Positions 17,290-26,458 of a DNA stretch of 36,057 nucleotides are shown here, in pieces. The translations under genes and the position numbers were made by a program. Source of the DNA: JAVBNT01 sp031551355 (GTDB taxonomy: Bacteria > Vulcanimicrobiota > CADAWZ01); NCBI GenBank assembly GCA_031551355.1, contig JAVBNT010000051.1, positions 1-36,057 on the forward strand, written 5' to 3'. How positions within the stretch are numbered: position 1 is the stretch's first letter; each line of letters begins with the position of its first letter. The notes below the pieces were generated by a model that had not been told where the DNA came from, ran no database searches, and saw nothing but the letters and a program-made list of their open reading frames with translations.

Positions 17290-17994
17290 CTATGAACTGA
17301 TATTAATACTGCGTCTCTTGGCACTCTTTGCTGCAGAAGATGCGAGCGTGGAGACTACAATCAGAAGAACAATCAAAACAGATACAGCCGGATAATTAAC
17401 ATATGTAGAAGAAATCTCTATTATATAACCATTGGAAATCATACTTTCATTAATGCTCCAGGTTGCAGTATTTGTCTTTTTGTTTATGAAGTCGGCATTA
17501 GAGCTTGATATAGGAAAAGGCATTTCAATAACCCTTTTCATATTCATAGATGAACGCGCGATTTTACCCAATAAATTTTTTTCAGACATACCGGACTGCT
17601 GAGTGTCAGGAAGCAAATGCTCTTTTAGCACAATTTTGCGAAAAAAGAACAGATTAAAATCGGAGTAATCTACATTTTTATTACCGTCAACCAGTTCACC
17701 GGAAACGGAATCAAAATGTTTTCCGGAATACATCGCCTTTACACTGTCATGAGTTTTCGATGCCGTAAAACAGGTTTCCGTTCCTTTTGTGGACATTGAA
17801 ACTTCGTAACCGTTTTCCTTAATAGTGGTCATCATAGATGAATCTTCTTCACCCGGAGGAATAAGACTGGCTTTAATAGAGATCGACTCAAAGCATTTCC
17901 CATCTTTTTTAATAGACGTTTTTGTCTCCATTTCAATACATCCGCAAAGCATTATGCACGAAATAAAAACCATGATAAAAGATTTTTTCACCAT
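17290..17994 (-). CDS. Predicted lipoprotein with C-terminal transmembrane helix
   Basis: This 234-residue protein starts with a short hydrophobic signal and a lipobox-like LCGC (residues 16-19), so Cys19 is the probable lipidation site. The middle region has the pattern of LppM-type domains (ETKTSIKKDGKCFESISIK, then beta-rich sequence), and a helix near 203-220 (VSVLIVLLIVVSTLAS) followed by KSAKRR would place the C-terminus in the cytoplasm. LppM-like membership is a recognition-level suggestion. It sits between aspS and the PEGA gene with 41 and 11 base gaps. Confidence 0.78.
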   Translation of the reverse strand: MVKKSFIMVFISCIMLCGCIEMETKTSIKKDGKCFESISIKASLIPPGEEDSSMMTTIKENGYEVSMSTKGTETCFTASKTHDSVKAMYSGKHFDSVSGELVDGNKNVDYSDFNLFFFRKIVLKEHLLPDTQQSGMSEKNLLGKIARSSMNMKRVIEMPFPISSSNADFINKKTNTATWSINESMISNGYIIEISSTYVNYPAVSVLIVLLIVVSTLASSAAKSAKRRSINISS

Positions 17995-18035
17995 AAAAAG
18001 ATACCCCCTCCTATTTTTTATCTAAGACAGCCAAA

Positions 18036-19826
18036 TTATTTTTCTTCCGGTACATCCAGCTTCAACTTCAGAATTTTAAGCTGTTCCGGAGCCGGAGTAA
18101 CAGGTGCGCCGGTCATCGGACACAGGGCCTGATGGTTTTTCGGGAAGGCAATGATCTCACGGATGCTCTCCTGCCCTGACATAATCGCCGTAAGCCTGTC
18201 AAAACCAAGGGCAATGCCTCCATGCGGCGGAGCTCCGTATTCAAAGGCCTTTAACAGAAAGCCAAATTTTTCAAAAGCCTGTTCGGAAGACAGCCCCATA
18301 ACTTTGAAAATCTTTTCCTGCATTGTCCGGTCATGAATCCTGATACTGCCACTGCCGAGCTCGACGCCGTTGAGAACTATATCATAGGCATTGGATCTTA
18401 CTTTCAGCGGCTCTGTGTCCATTAGATGCTGATCCTGCGGCAGCGGCGACGTAAAGGCATGGTGCTCGGCTTCAATTCTCTTTTCTTCTTCATTAAAAGA
18501 AAACAACGGAAAATCTATTACCCAGAGAAATGCAAATTCCGATGTTTTCGGCAACTGGAAGCGCTGCACAAGAAATAGTCTCAGTTTACCGAGAGCAACG
18601 GATATCGCCGACTGTTCACCGGCGGCAAACAGAACGAGATCATCGTCCCCGGCTTTCATAAGTTCCCTTAACGAATTCAGGCGCTCGGGCGACAAAAACT
18701 TTGTTAGCGGCGATTTAGGCTGTCCCTGATTAAAAGCCAGAGTAACAACACCGGCAAGTCCAAACTCCTTACCTTTGGTAATAATCTCGTCGCCTTCTTT
18801 TCTTGAAATAGCTCCGGCACCGGGAACGGTTATACCACGAACACGGCCGCCGGAAGCCAGTGTAGAGTCAAAAACCTGAAAACCGCTGTCTTTTACATTA
18901 TCTGAAACATCCGTAATGATCATCGGATAACGCAAATCCGGTTTATCAATACCATAAAGATCCATAGCTTCATGCCAAGTCATTCTCGGGAAAGGTGTCT
19001 GCAGTGAAACTCCCAAAGCCTTGTCGAAAGTATATTTCAACATCCCCTCAATCATATTAATAATATCGTCTCTTTCAATAAAAGACATTTCAACGTCTAT
19101 CTGTGTAAACTCAGGCTGCCTGTCGGCTCTGAGATCTTCGTCCCTGTAGCATCTTGCCAGCTGAAAATAGCGATCCATGCCGCCAACCATTAAAAGCTGT
19201 TTGAAAAGCTGCGGCGACTGTGGCAGCGCGTATACCTTGCCCGGATGGACACGGCTGGGAACAAGGTAATCCCTTGCCCCTTCCGGAGTACTGCTCATTA
19301 AAGTCGGAGTCTCTATTTCCAGGAAGTTATTGGCATCAAAATACTCTCTTACGGCACGGGCCGTCTTATGCCGTAAGAGCATTCTTTCCGCCATCGGCTG
19401 ACGTCTGAGATCTAGATAGCGGTATTTCATCCTCAGGTTCTCATCAAGATTTTGATGCTCGCCCATATTGAAAGGCAATACACAGGCATCGTTCAAAATA
19501 TCAAGTTTTTCGGCAAGTATCTCAATTTCACCGGTAGGCATCGAAGCATTTATCATTCCCTCCGGCCTAAGTGAAACGATTCCTTCGACAGATATAACAT
19601 ATTCCTGTTTAAGATCTTCCGCAAGTTTAAACAAAGTCTCGTTTTTAGCCGGATCAAAAAAGACCTGCGTAAGACCATATCTGTCTCTTATATCTACAAA
19701 GATTAACCCGCCGAGATCACGGCGTTTGTTTACCCATCCCGCCAGACGGACGCATCGTCCCCTGTCAACTCCTTTAAGCTCTCCGCAAGTGTGAGTTCTT
19801 CTGTATTCCGGCAAAGCGTTCATCAT
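18036..19826 (-). CDS. aspS: Aspartyl-tRNA synthetase
   Basis: This is a full-length bacterial-type class II AspRS (596 residues). The N-terminal anticodon-binding OB fold contains AGWVNKRRDLGGLIFVDIRDRYG; motif 1 lies around RYLDLRRQPMAERMLLRHK; motif 2 is FQLARCYRDEDLRADRQPEFTQ; motif 3 is GIALGFDRLTAIM. The GAD insertion typical of bacterial enzymes is present between motifs 2 and 3. The residue after RRD in the anticodon domain is Leu38, the form associated with discriminating enzymes, whereas non-discriminating AspRS usually has His there. That suggests Asp-specific charging, but is indirect. ATG at 19826 follows AGGAG. Confidence 0.97.
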   Translation of the reverse strand: MMNALPEYRRTHTCGELKGVDRGRCVRLAGWVNKRRDLGGLIFVDIRDRYGLTQVFFDPAKNETLFKLAEDLKQEYVISVEGIVSLRPEGMINASMPTGEIEILAEKLDILNDACVLPFNMGEHQNLDENLRMKYRYLDLRRQPMAERMLLRHKTARAVREYFDANNFLEIETPTLMSSTPEGARDYLVPSRVHPGKVYALPQSPQLFKQLLMVGGMDRYFQLARCYRDEDLRADRQPEFTQIDVEMSFIERDDIINMIEGMLKYTFDKALGVSLQTPFPRMTWHEAMDLYGIDKPDLRYPMIITDVSDNVKDSGFQVFDSTLASGGRVRGITVPGAGAISRKEGDEIITKGKEFGLAGVVTLAFNQGQPKSPLTKFLSPERLNSLRELMKAGDDDLVLFAAGEQSAISVALGKLRLFLVQRFQLPKTSEFAFLWVIDFPLFSFNEEEKRIEAEHHAFTSPLPQDQHLMDTEPLKVRSNAYDIVLNGVELGSGSIRIHDRTMQEKIFKVMGLSSEQAFEKFGFLLKAFEYGAPPHGGIALGFDRLTAIMSGQESIREIIAFPKNHQALCPMTGAPVTPAPEQLKILKLKLDVPEEK

Positions 19827-19853
19827 TTAAAATACTCCTCGTAATATATTAAA

Positions 19854-20852
19854 TTATAATTGTAAATCAAGCAATTTAGCAGATTTTGTTAAAATTTCCT
19901 CAATCGAAGGTGCCGATTCCTTTTTTCGGACAATTTCATTTTCAACCATCCATGGAGCCCACTGGCTTGAACAATGAAGAAACGTGGAATCTTCATAAAC
20001 GGCAACAACTTTTACCCCTTGTGCTGCGGCACAGTGGAGAGAACCGGTATCGGTGGTAATAAACAGTTCATTCTTCCCTATTTCTCCGGCCCAATCGGGA
20101 AAAGACATTCCACCCTTAAATATAACACGTTCATTTTTCAAACCAACCTTGTCAACAAGTTCAGCTTCGGCATCACCGTATGTTATTATAACATTAAAAT
20201 CCTTAAAAGAGGAAAGGATATTTTCGACAAGGCTCCTAAAATCATCATAAACCCATGGAGCGGTAAACCATTTTTGTGAAAGATGTATGCCGATATTTTT
20301 ACCTGCGGCAAAAGGCTTGCCGGATGAAACAAAAAGTTCCAGCGGTGTTTCTTCAGCAGTAAAACCCAGTGATTCAAAAATTGAAAATGTCTGTCTCACT
20401 TCATGAGGTACAAAGCCGTCACGCTTCAACATCCCCGCTACATCAATAACCGGACAGTGCGTCAGAATCAGCTTCGTCAGCAAACGGTTAAAAAAACGGT
20501 CGGAATAAACATAGGAACAGCGGATGCGGGCTTTGGACAAAAAAGTCATTAAATAGGAAGACGAAATAGGAGAAAGGGATACTGCCAGATCAAAACCGGA
20601 TTTACGCAGCCTGTCTATAAAAGACATTCTTTCCGTAAAAGGTGCTTGAGGGTCATAAATCAGCAGCTCGTCAACATTGGGATTGTTTTTAAGGACTTCT
20701 CCGGTATACGGTCTGACCACAGCCGTAACGGCAGCATCAGGAAAAAACTTTCTTAAATTATGAAAAAAAGGAGTTGAAAGAATCAAATCCCCTACCCTGT
20801 CAAGACGTATAACCAATATTTTATTGACTGCACCTATCGGAACCGGACACAT
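19854..20852 (-). CDS. GT9 heptosyltransferase-like glycosyltransferase
   Basis: The 332-residue protein has the two Rossmann halves of ADP-heptose:LPS heptosyltransferases: N-terminal ILVIRLDRVGDLILSTPFFHNLRKFFPDAAVTAVVRPY and C-terminal FITTDTGSLHCAAAQGVKVVAVYEDS, the donor-binding signature. It would transfer a heptose-type sugar to lipopolysaccharide core at the cytoplasmic face of the inner membrane. Acceptor cannot be told. It directly abuts the preceding GT2 gene. It is one of three GT9 members in this block and shows the most divergent middle region. Confidence 0.9.
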   Translation of the reverse strand: MCPVPIGAVNKILVIRLDRVGDLILSTPFFHNLRKFFPDAAVTAVVRPYTGEVLKNNPNVDELLIYDPQAPFTERMSFIDRLRKSGFDLAVSLSPISSSYLMTFLSKARIRCSYVYSDRFFNRLLTKLILTHCPVIDVAGMLKRDGFVPHEVRQTFSIFESLGFTAEETPLELFVSSGKPFAAGKNIGIHLSQKWFTAPWVYDDFRSLVENILSSFKDFNVIITYGDAEAELVDKVGLKNERVIFKGGMSFPDWAGEIGKNELFITTDTGSLHCAAAQGVKVVAVYEDSTFLHCSSQWAPWMVENEIVRKKESAPSIEEILTKSAKLLDLQL

Positions 20853-21746
20853 CTAAATACTTTTATCTTTCAATGCTGATTTTATACCTTCAACATACGA
20901 ACGCTGCAAAATAATATCCTTACAAAGCAGTGAGGACTGCCTTCTCTGCTCACAAAACTTTATAACGCTTCCATCGGCGGAAAACAAACTGTAAAAAAAC
21001 AGGGAAAATGGGGTCATACCAAGTCTTAACTTTATGTCCCAGTCGCGGTGTTTATTGTAAAAACGGACGGTAGATACGCCTGCCATATGCATTTTACCAA
21101 GCTGTTCCTCAAAACCGACAAAATGCCAATGATAATTAACCGCCTTATAATTATAAAGAATCGGCACACCCATCTTTTCAAGCCTGTAACCAAGCTCAAT
21201 ATCCTCATGGCCGTATCCGGTAAAATTCTCATCAAACATACCGACTTTAATAAGCGTTTCGCGTTTGACAAGGGCATTTCCGGTTAAAAAGAAATACCAC
21301 TGCAAACGTTCTTTTACATCCTTGTGAAGCGTTCTTCTCGGCATAGTCCCGGATTTGACGCCCTCATACTCTTCCAGTGAATCTACCTGTATTTCACAGC
21401 CGACGACAGCACACTCTTTATGCTTTTCATAAAAATCAACATGCGAAGACAGCAAATTCGGCGAAGCAATGATATCGGCATCAGTAAACAAAACCAATTC
21501 GCCGGAAGCCTCTTTTATACCCCTGTTTCTGGCACCGGCCCTTCCGGAATCGCCTTGGACAATATGGCGCAGATTCGGTATTGCAAGCTCTTTTACAAGA
21601 AGCTCCGTGCCATCCGAAGAGCCGTTATCTACAAGAATAATTTCATAATTCTCCTGAGGATATGACTGCTCTGCCAGGGATTTCAAAACAACGCCGAGCG
21701 AATCTTTTCTATTATAAGTGGGTATTACAATACTAAGGTAGCTCAT
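20853..21746 (-). CDS. GT2-family glycosyltransferase
   Basis: This 297-residue enzyme has a GT-A fold: SIVIPTYNRKDSLGVVLKSL, DNGSSDGTE for nucleotide-sugar binding, and the DAD metal motif in LVLFTDADIIASP. The C-terminal half has the WYFFLTGNALVKRETLIKVGMFDENFTGYGHEDIELGYRLEKMG segment typical of GT7C-like extensions of GT2 enzymes. It overlaps the upstream GT9 gene by 14 bases, so translation is coupled. It resembles 22766-23683 and the C-terminal half of 23690-25819, pointing to duplication within the cluster. Donor and acceptor unknown. Confidence 0.91.
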   Translation of the reverse strand: MSYLSIVIPTYNRKDSLGVVLKSLAEQSYPQENYEIILVDNGSSDGTELLVKELAIPNLRHIVQGDSGRAGARNRGIKEASGELVLFTDADIIASPNLLSSHVDFYEKHKECAVVGCEIQVDSLEEYEGVKSGTMPRRTLHKDVKERLQWYFFLTGNALVKRETLIKVGMFDENFTGYGHEDIELGYRLEKMGVPILYNYKAVNYHWHFVGFEEQLGKMHMAGVSTVRFYNKHRDWDIKLRLGMTPFSLFFYSLFSADGSVIKFCEQRRQSSLLCKDIILQRSYVEGIKSALKDKSI

Positions 21747-22761
21747 CTGACAACAAATCCTTTACATTGACTAAAATCTCCCTCATAAACTCCTCTTCAT
21801 AAAGAGCAGTATCCTCTTCATAGTTATTCTTGAGTTCTTTCCTTTTAAGAGCGCGGTAAGGAGTTTTCCAGGGGTGCCATCTCTCAGATGTATGTTCAAA
21901 ATACTTTTCCGGAAAAACAACAACAGACGGAAGTGATATTCCCGATGCGACATGGGAGGCCGAAGTGTCCATTGTCACCAGAAGTCTGGTCTTTTTCAGC
22001 AGCGCCGCCCATTTTTCAAAAGATGGATCGGAGAAAAAAATCACCTCGGAATTTTTATTCATCTCCATAACCTTCTCCGCAAGTGTCTTCTCACTTTCAC
22101 CATATGTTACAAGCATCCTGTAGGCCGGCAGAGATTCCATCAGTACGTCAATAATCATAGAAACAAACGAGTCGCTCCAACCGCTGTCCAGCCATTTGTT
22201 GGAAAGATGAAGGGCTACAAACCGGTGTCCGGGAAGAAAACCGTCGGCCCAGTTCAGCGATTCATCGGTCAGAAACAAAGAGTAAGGTTCCGGTTCGTCA
22301 TTGATGCCGACAAGCTTGAGAAGCTCAAACTGCCTCTCGACTTCATGAAGACCGTGCGCCACCGTGGGAGTATTCGGATAAAAAGCGGTATTTGTACAAT
22401 AAAATTTAGCGAGAAGATCCTTTACCGGCTGGACAACCCCCGGCCTGAATCCGAGGCGCACAGGAATTTTCGCTTCATAGGCAATTTTATATCCCTCAAT
22501 CTTTTCCGATAAGTTAAAAGATACATCAAAATTGTATTTGCGAATCTCTTCCGGCAGCTGTTTCATTTCCGCAGCATTGCCTATGTTAACGGTCAAAAGC
22601 TTATCAACCATAGGGGCATTCACAAGTGCAGGCACGCCGCGCTTTGAAGCCATAACAACAATGTTCGCTGCCGGGAATGCCTTTTTTAAGCGCGTCAAAA
22701 AAGGAATCGTAACAATCGTATCACCGAGAGCATCAAATCTCATTACCAAAATATTGCGCAT
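21733..22761 (-). CDS. GT9 heptosyltransferase-like glycosyltransferase
   Basis: The 342-residue protein opens with RNILVMRFDALGDTIVTIPFLTRLKKAFPAANIVVMA and carries LLVTMDTSASHVASGISLPSVVVFPE, the GT9 donor site with Ser in place of the usual Gly after DT. The middle contains HLSNKWLDSGWSDSFV, close in layout to HLSQKWFTAPWVYDDF in the neighbouring GT9 gene at 19854, so the two are probably paralogues. It ends inside the next gene by 14 bases. Role in lipopolysaccharide core or another heptose-containing surface glycan is inferred from the cluster. Confidence 0.9.
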   Translation of the reverse strand: MRNILVMRFDALGDTIVTIPFLTRLKKAFPAANIVVMASKRGVPALVNAPMVDKLLTVNIGNAAEMKQLPEEIRKYNFDVSFNLSEKIEGYKIAYEAKIPVRLGFRPGVVQPVKDLLAKFYCTNTAFYPNTPTVAHGLHEVERQFELLKLVGINDEPEPYSLFLTDESLNWADGFLPGHRFVALHLSNKWLDSGWSDSFVSMIIDVLMESLPAYRMLVTYGESEKTLAEKVMEMNKNSEVIFFSDPSFEKWAALLKKTRLLVTMDTSASHVASGISLPSVVVFPEKYFEHTSERWHPWKTPYRALKRKELKNNYEEDTALYEEEFMREILVNVKDLLSDELP

Positions 22762-22765
22762 AAAA

Positions 22766-23683
22766 TTACACCGTCACTTGACGTTTACGCTCTTTTAAAG
22801 CCGATTCAACTTCCTTAAAATAATGAAAAGATACAAGATTCTGGGCACAAATCAGGGCCAGCCCCTTTAAAGGAACGCCTTCTTTCTGTTTGGCAAGAAC
22901 CTTTTCGCAAAAAGCAATACCTTTGTCATCCCAATTAAGCATGCTGTTGAGCCAAAGTCTCGGAGCATAAACGGCAGTCGAAAGTTTTACCTTTAAAGCC
23001 TTGTCCTTTTCTATAAAAACAATCGCAGTTCTGGCTTTCGCTTTGGCCTGCATAATCAGACGCGGAACGTCTTCCTTCTTCCAGTATCCCTTATAGTGGA
23101 ACACAATGGCTTTATTATTGTATCTTCTTATAAGTCCATGTTTTTTCAGACGCCTGCCAAGTTCCAGATCTTCCCAGCCGTACTCCTTGAAATCCTCATC
23201 AAATAGACCAACCTCAAAAAGATATTTTCTGGCAACGGAAACGTTGCTCGTCCAAAAATAAGACGTTGAAATATCGGCCATATTAAATTTAGGGACCCTG
23301 CGGTCCAGATTAGGCGTATGGTTAACCCATCCCCTGATAATGCTTTTCGGATACTTTGCATGCGACTTCATATGCTCTTCTATGAAATGCTCATCAGCAA
23401 TAATATCGTCATCAATAAATATTATATACTCACCGGAAGCCTTTTTTATGGCCTTATTCCTCCCTGCAGACAACCCTTCATGCTGTTGCGTTATCAAAAT
23501 AAGGGAACAGGGGGACGTCTCAATCATCTCATTGACCATTTCTGAAGTTCCGTCCTCCGAACCATCATCAACGATAACTATTTCATATTTTTCGACAGGA
23601 TATGTCTGGACAAAAAGAGCCTGCAACGCTCTTTTTAACAGATCCTTTCTGTTTCTGGAACAAATCTGAACGGTAACATCCAT
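22766..23683 (-). CDS. GT2-family glycosyltransferase
   Basis: A 305-residue GT-A enzyme. It begins VTVQICSRNRKDLLKRALQALFVQTYP, has VDDGSEDGTSEMV and the FIDDDIIAD metal motif, and a GT7C-type region FWTSNVSVARKYLFEVGLFDEDFKEYGWEDLELGRRL. The opening and the VDDGSEDGT segment are nearly the same as in the C-terminal half of the gene immediately upstream (23690-25819), so this gene looks like a recent tandem relative. The start lies six bases after the fusion gene's stop codon. Confidence 0.91.
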   Translation of the reverse strand: MDVTVQICSRNRKDLLKRALQALFVQTYPVEKYEIVIVDDGSEDGTSEMVNEMIETSPCSLILITQQHEGLSAGRNKAIKKASGEYIIFIDDDIIADEHFIEEHMKSHAKYPKSIIRGWVNHTPNLDRRVPKFNMADISTSYFWTSNVSVARKYLFEVGLFDEDFKEYGWEDLELGRRLKKHGLIRRYNNKAIVFHYKGYWKKEDVPRLIMQAKAKARTAIVFIEKDKALKVKLSTAVYAPRLWLNSMLNWDDKGIAFCEKVLAKQKEGVPLKGLALICAQNLVSFHYFKEVESALKERKRQVTV

Positions 23684-23689
23684 TTGATA

Positions 23690-25819
23690 TTATCCTCCCT
23701 TTTTCAATTCCTCAGTTAATGTTTGCATGTAATAATAATCTCTTATTTTAGCTTCCAGATCATTCATAAGCGAATGTTTTCCGGCAGCAGCGGCTTTTTT
23801 CCACAATGTTATATAAAAATCATTAAGCCAGGAATAATGAAACAGTTTATGATACAAAAAGTCAAACCAGGTAATTTTAGTTGCCAGCCTTACTTTAAGA
23901 TCGTCATGTTTTCGATAGTACATAACAGCAGAACGAGCCAGTTCCTGAGCATTTCTGATTGCCCCCGGCAAGTCCTCTTCTTTTTTATGCGGCTTGTAAT
24001 GATAAACGATGGCTTCCATATTAAAATGGCGCTTGAGACCCGATTTTAAAAGACGCCAACCCATTTCATTATCCTCATAGCCATATTCAATAAAAGTTAC
24101 GTCAAAACCTCCAAGGTCACGGACGGACTTAAGGGGAGCGGAGGCGTTGCAGGTGCAAAAGGTAGCCTGCGAGTAATCCCGCCATGACGCTTTTGTTCCA
24201 GGGTTTTTATACTCGGTAATATTTATGATCGGCCCCCTGACGATGCTATTGGGGAACCGTCTGTGATACCTTGCATGCTGCTCGAGAAAATCTTTCGGAG
24301 CAATAATATCGTCATCGACAAAAACGACTATTTCGCCCTGTGCCGCCTCTATCCCGACATTACGAGTTTCCGAACGTCCGCCCCATGTCTTCAGTATATA
24401 TCTCAATTTGCATTTTGTAGTCAGGGACGCAACCATTTCATCGGTTCCGTCTTCGGAACCGTCGTCAACGATAATTATCTCATACGAAGACGAAGGTATC
24501 GTCTGTTCATCCAGAGTTTCAATGGTCCCCTTCAACAACTGCTTTCTGTTACGGCTGCAGATGACTACCGAAAAATAAGGCAAGTCTTTGCGTTCTATCC
24601 CCAGAACCGAATCCACGAACAATCGGGAAAGACGTTTGGAAGCACCCTCAAACGGAGAATACATCTCAGACAGCTTTTCTTTCATAGCAATACAGGACTG
24701 CTTATCGCCCATTAAAGGCGAAATCCGCTCAATCAAATCCTCCGGGGCGAGCACACCCATCATTTCAGGAACAACTTCCTTACCGGCAAGAATATTTGGC
24801 TGTGAGACAAAACCAAAATTGCGGCCGACAATAAGGACTATTTGTCCCTTCAACCACTTTCCGAATAAAGGAACCCAGTCCAGAAGCCCGATCAAACCGA
24901 CAAATGGAATATGATCGGGCCGGTTGAGCGGCATTATCACCAGCATAGGTTTATTGAGACAGGCGGCTTCACCGGTTTTAGTACCCGGAATGGAAATGAT
25001 AAAATCAGAGCGATACATATTGAGATACTGCTCTTTATTAACAAGTTCAACAAACAGGTCAGGGTCGTCTAGCGAAATAAAAAGTTTTTTATCCTTATCA
25101 ATTACACCGGACAAACCGTCTAATCCCTTTATAGGCTTAAGTGTTCCAATAGAGAGAAGCTCGTCCCAATGTATAAACGGCGATATTATCGCCTTAAAAT
25201 TCAGCTTCCCGTATTTTTCCGTTAAAAGACGCGCCGTCTTCAGATAAAAAGGCAGCAATGCCCTGAGCTCTACATCCCTGCTGCCGCCCATAAAGGCAAT
25301 CGTCTTTACTCCGTCAAAAGAGTAAATCCTTGCTTCTTCAGGGATATTGTTCATAACGGCATCATACAAAAGGTCACCGGTAATATGAATCTTGGCTGCA
25401 GGCAGACCGCGCTTCAAAATGACATCCCGGTCATATTCCGTTTTCACAAAATAGCCTTTATAAAAAGGATCGCTGGCAACCGTGCCCCACTGGTATCCCC
25501 AGGCAAAAGTTTTCCATCTTTTGGCAAGCATCGCCGTAAGCGCCAGATCACCGCCGAAATGCAGAAAAAAAGTATTCGTTCTCTCTGTCGTATCCATAAA
25601 CAGCGAGATAAATTTTGCCGCCGGGATAATCTCATCAATCTCAGGAATAGCGGCAAGAACGTTTTTCTCATTTCCGGAAGCAAAAACACAAGGCAACAAA
25701 AGCACCTTGAATTTATAATCGGGAAGCTCTTTTTTAAGCTGCAAAACAGCCGGCTTCAGCCAGCCGGCAATCTCACCGGGACTGTTTACGGTAATATAAA
25801 TTTCTTTGTTTTTGTTCAT
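23690..25819 (-). CDS. Fusion of LpxB-like glycosyltransferase with GT2 glycosyltransferase
   Basis: A 709-residue two-domain protein. Residues 1-410 look like a GT-B enzyme related to lipid-A-disaccharide synthase: NSPGEIAGWLKPAVLQLKKELP at the N-terminus, HITGDLLYDAV near 145, and FIISIPGTKTGEAACLNKPMLVIMPLN near 273-299, which corresponds to the LpxB donor site. Residues 415-709 are a GT2 domain with SVVICSRNRKQLL, VDDGSEDGTDEMV, the VDDDIIAP metal motif at 501-508 and a GT7C-like segment. Both halves look complete. No second start with a ribosome-binding site is obvious at the junction, so a true fusion is favoured. It could add two consecutive sugars. Confidence 0.87.
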   Translation of the reverse strand: MNKNKEIYITVNSPGEIAGWLKPAVLQLKKELPDYKFKVLLLPCVFASGNEKNVLAAIPEIDEIIPAAKFISLFMDTTERTNTFFLHFGGDLALTAMLAKRWKTFAWGYQWGTVASDPFYKGYFVKTEYDRDVILKRGLPAAKIHITGDLLYDAVMNNIPEEARIYSFDGVKTIAFMGGSRDVELRALLPFYLKTARLLTEKYGKLNFKAIISPFIHWDELLSIGTLKPIKGLDGLSGVIDKDKKLFISLDDPDLFVELVNKEQYLNMYRSDFIISIPGTKTGEAACLNKPMLVIMPLNRPDHIPFVGLIGLLDWVPLFGKWLKGQIVLIVGRNFGFVSQPNILAGKEVVPEMMGVLAPEDLIERISPLMGDKQSCIAMKEKLSEMYSPFEGASKRLSRLFVDSVLGIERKDLPYFSVVICSRNRKQLLKGTIETLDEQTIPSSSYEIIIVDDGSEDGTDEMVASLTTKCKLRYILKTWGGRSETRNVGIEAAQGEIVVFVDDDIIAPKDFLEQHARYHRRFPNSIVRGPIINITEYKNPGTKASWRDYSQATFCTCNASAPLKSVRDLGGFDVTFIEYGYEDNEMGWRLLKSGLKRHFNMEAIVYHYKPHKKEEDLPGAIRNAQELARSAVMYYRKHDDLKVRLATKITWFDFLYHKLFHYSWLNDFYITLWKKAAAAGKHSLMNDLEAKIRDYYYMQTLTEELKKGG

Positions 25820-25982
25820 AAATATTAGCTTTTAGTTTTCCGTTACCACAATAAACAGCTAAAACGGTCAACTGATGATATATACTATGGCAGATACAAT
25901 TTCGACGATTGAAGCGTAGTATTCCTACGCTGGAATGAGCGAATATCCGTTTTGACGACGCATGCGGGCGTAATTCACCGCC
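25820..25982. other. Intergenic stretch with an imperfect palindrome
   Basis: This 163-base gap separates the LpxB-like fusion gene from rfaE2. It contains AGCGTAG/CTACGCT at 25913-25919 and 25925-25931 (loop five bases), extended by weaker pairing over about 25900-25945. No T-run follows either side, so it is not an obvious terminator. It could be a dispersed repeat or a processing site within the operon. Confidence 0.4.
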
Positions 25983-26456
25983 TTAGCCATAGGCCTGGAG
26001 GATTCGGTCTATTATATTCGTCGAAGACCTGCCGTCCACAAAATCGAAACGCCGCATCTCACCGCCGTATGATTTCAATACTGCGGCCTCGGGAATTTTA
26101 TCCATATCATAATCGCCACCCTTGACATGGATGTGCGGTTTTATCTTCTCAATCGTTTCCACAGGAGTATCTTCATCAAAAATTACCACATAATCCACAC
26201 AGGAAAGAGCGGAAAGCACCTCGGCCCGGTCGGCTTCACATACGATTGGCCTTTTTTCACCCTTTAAACGCCTGACGGAAGCGTCACTGTTAATTGCCAG
26301 AACAAGTATATCGCCCTGATTTTTGGCGAATTCCAGAAGACGTATATGGCCTATGTGAAGTAAATCAAAACAGCCGTTCGTGAAAACGATTGTTTTGCCG
26401 CAGTGCTTTTTCAGCTCCGTCTCCAGCTCGGATACCTTATGTGTTTTATCCGCCAT
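25983..26456 (-). CDS. rfaE2: D-glycero-beta-D-manno-heptose 1-phosphate adenylyltransferase
   Basis: This 157-residue protein is the stand-alone second domain of HldE. It is a nucleotidyltransferase-fold enzyme that makes ADP-D-glycero-beta-D-manno-heptose from the heptose 1-phosphate and ATP. The signature TNGCFDLLHIGHIRLLEFAK (residues 26-45, with HIGH at 34-37), the NSDASVRRLKGEKRPI segment and the C-terminal GRSSTNIIDRI are all present. In many proteobacteria it is fused to the kinase domain; here it is a separate gene two bases after the kinase stop codon. ADP-heptose made here would feed the GT9 enzymes of this block. Confidence 0.95.
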   Translation of the reverse strand: MADKTHKVSELETELKKHCGKTIVFTNGCFDLLHIGHIRLLEFAKNQGDILVLAINSDASVRRLKGEKRPIVCEADRAEVLSALSCVDYVVIFDEDTPVETIEKIKPHIHVKGGDYDMDKIPEAAVLKSYGGEMRRFDFVDGRSSTNIIDRILQAYG

Positions 26457-26458
26457 AT

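Noticed and set aside
21952..22512. Plus-strand open frame of 186 residues inside a GT9 gene
   Set aside because: Antisense shadow with basic, low-complexity sequence and no family features.
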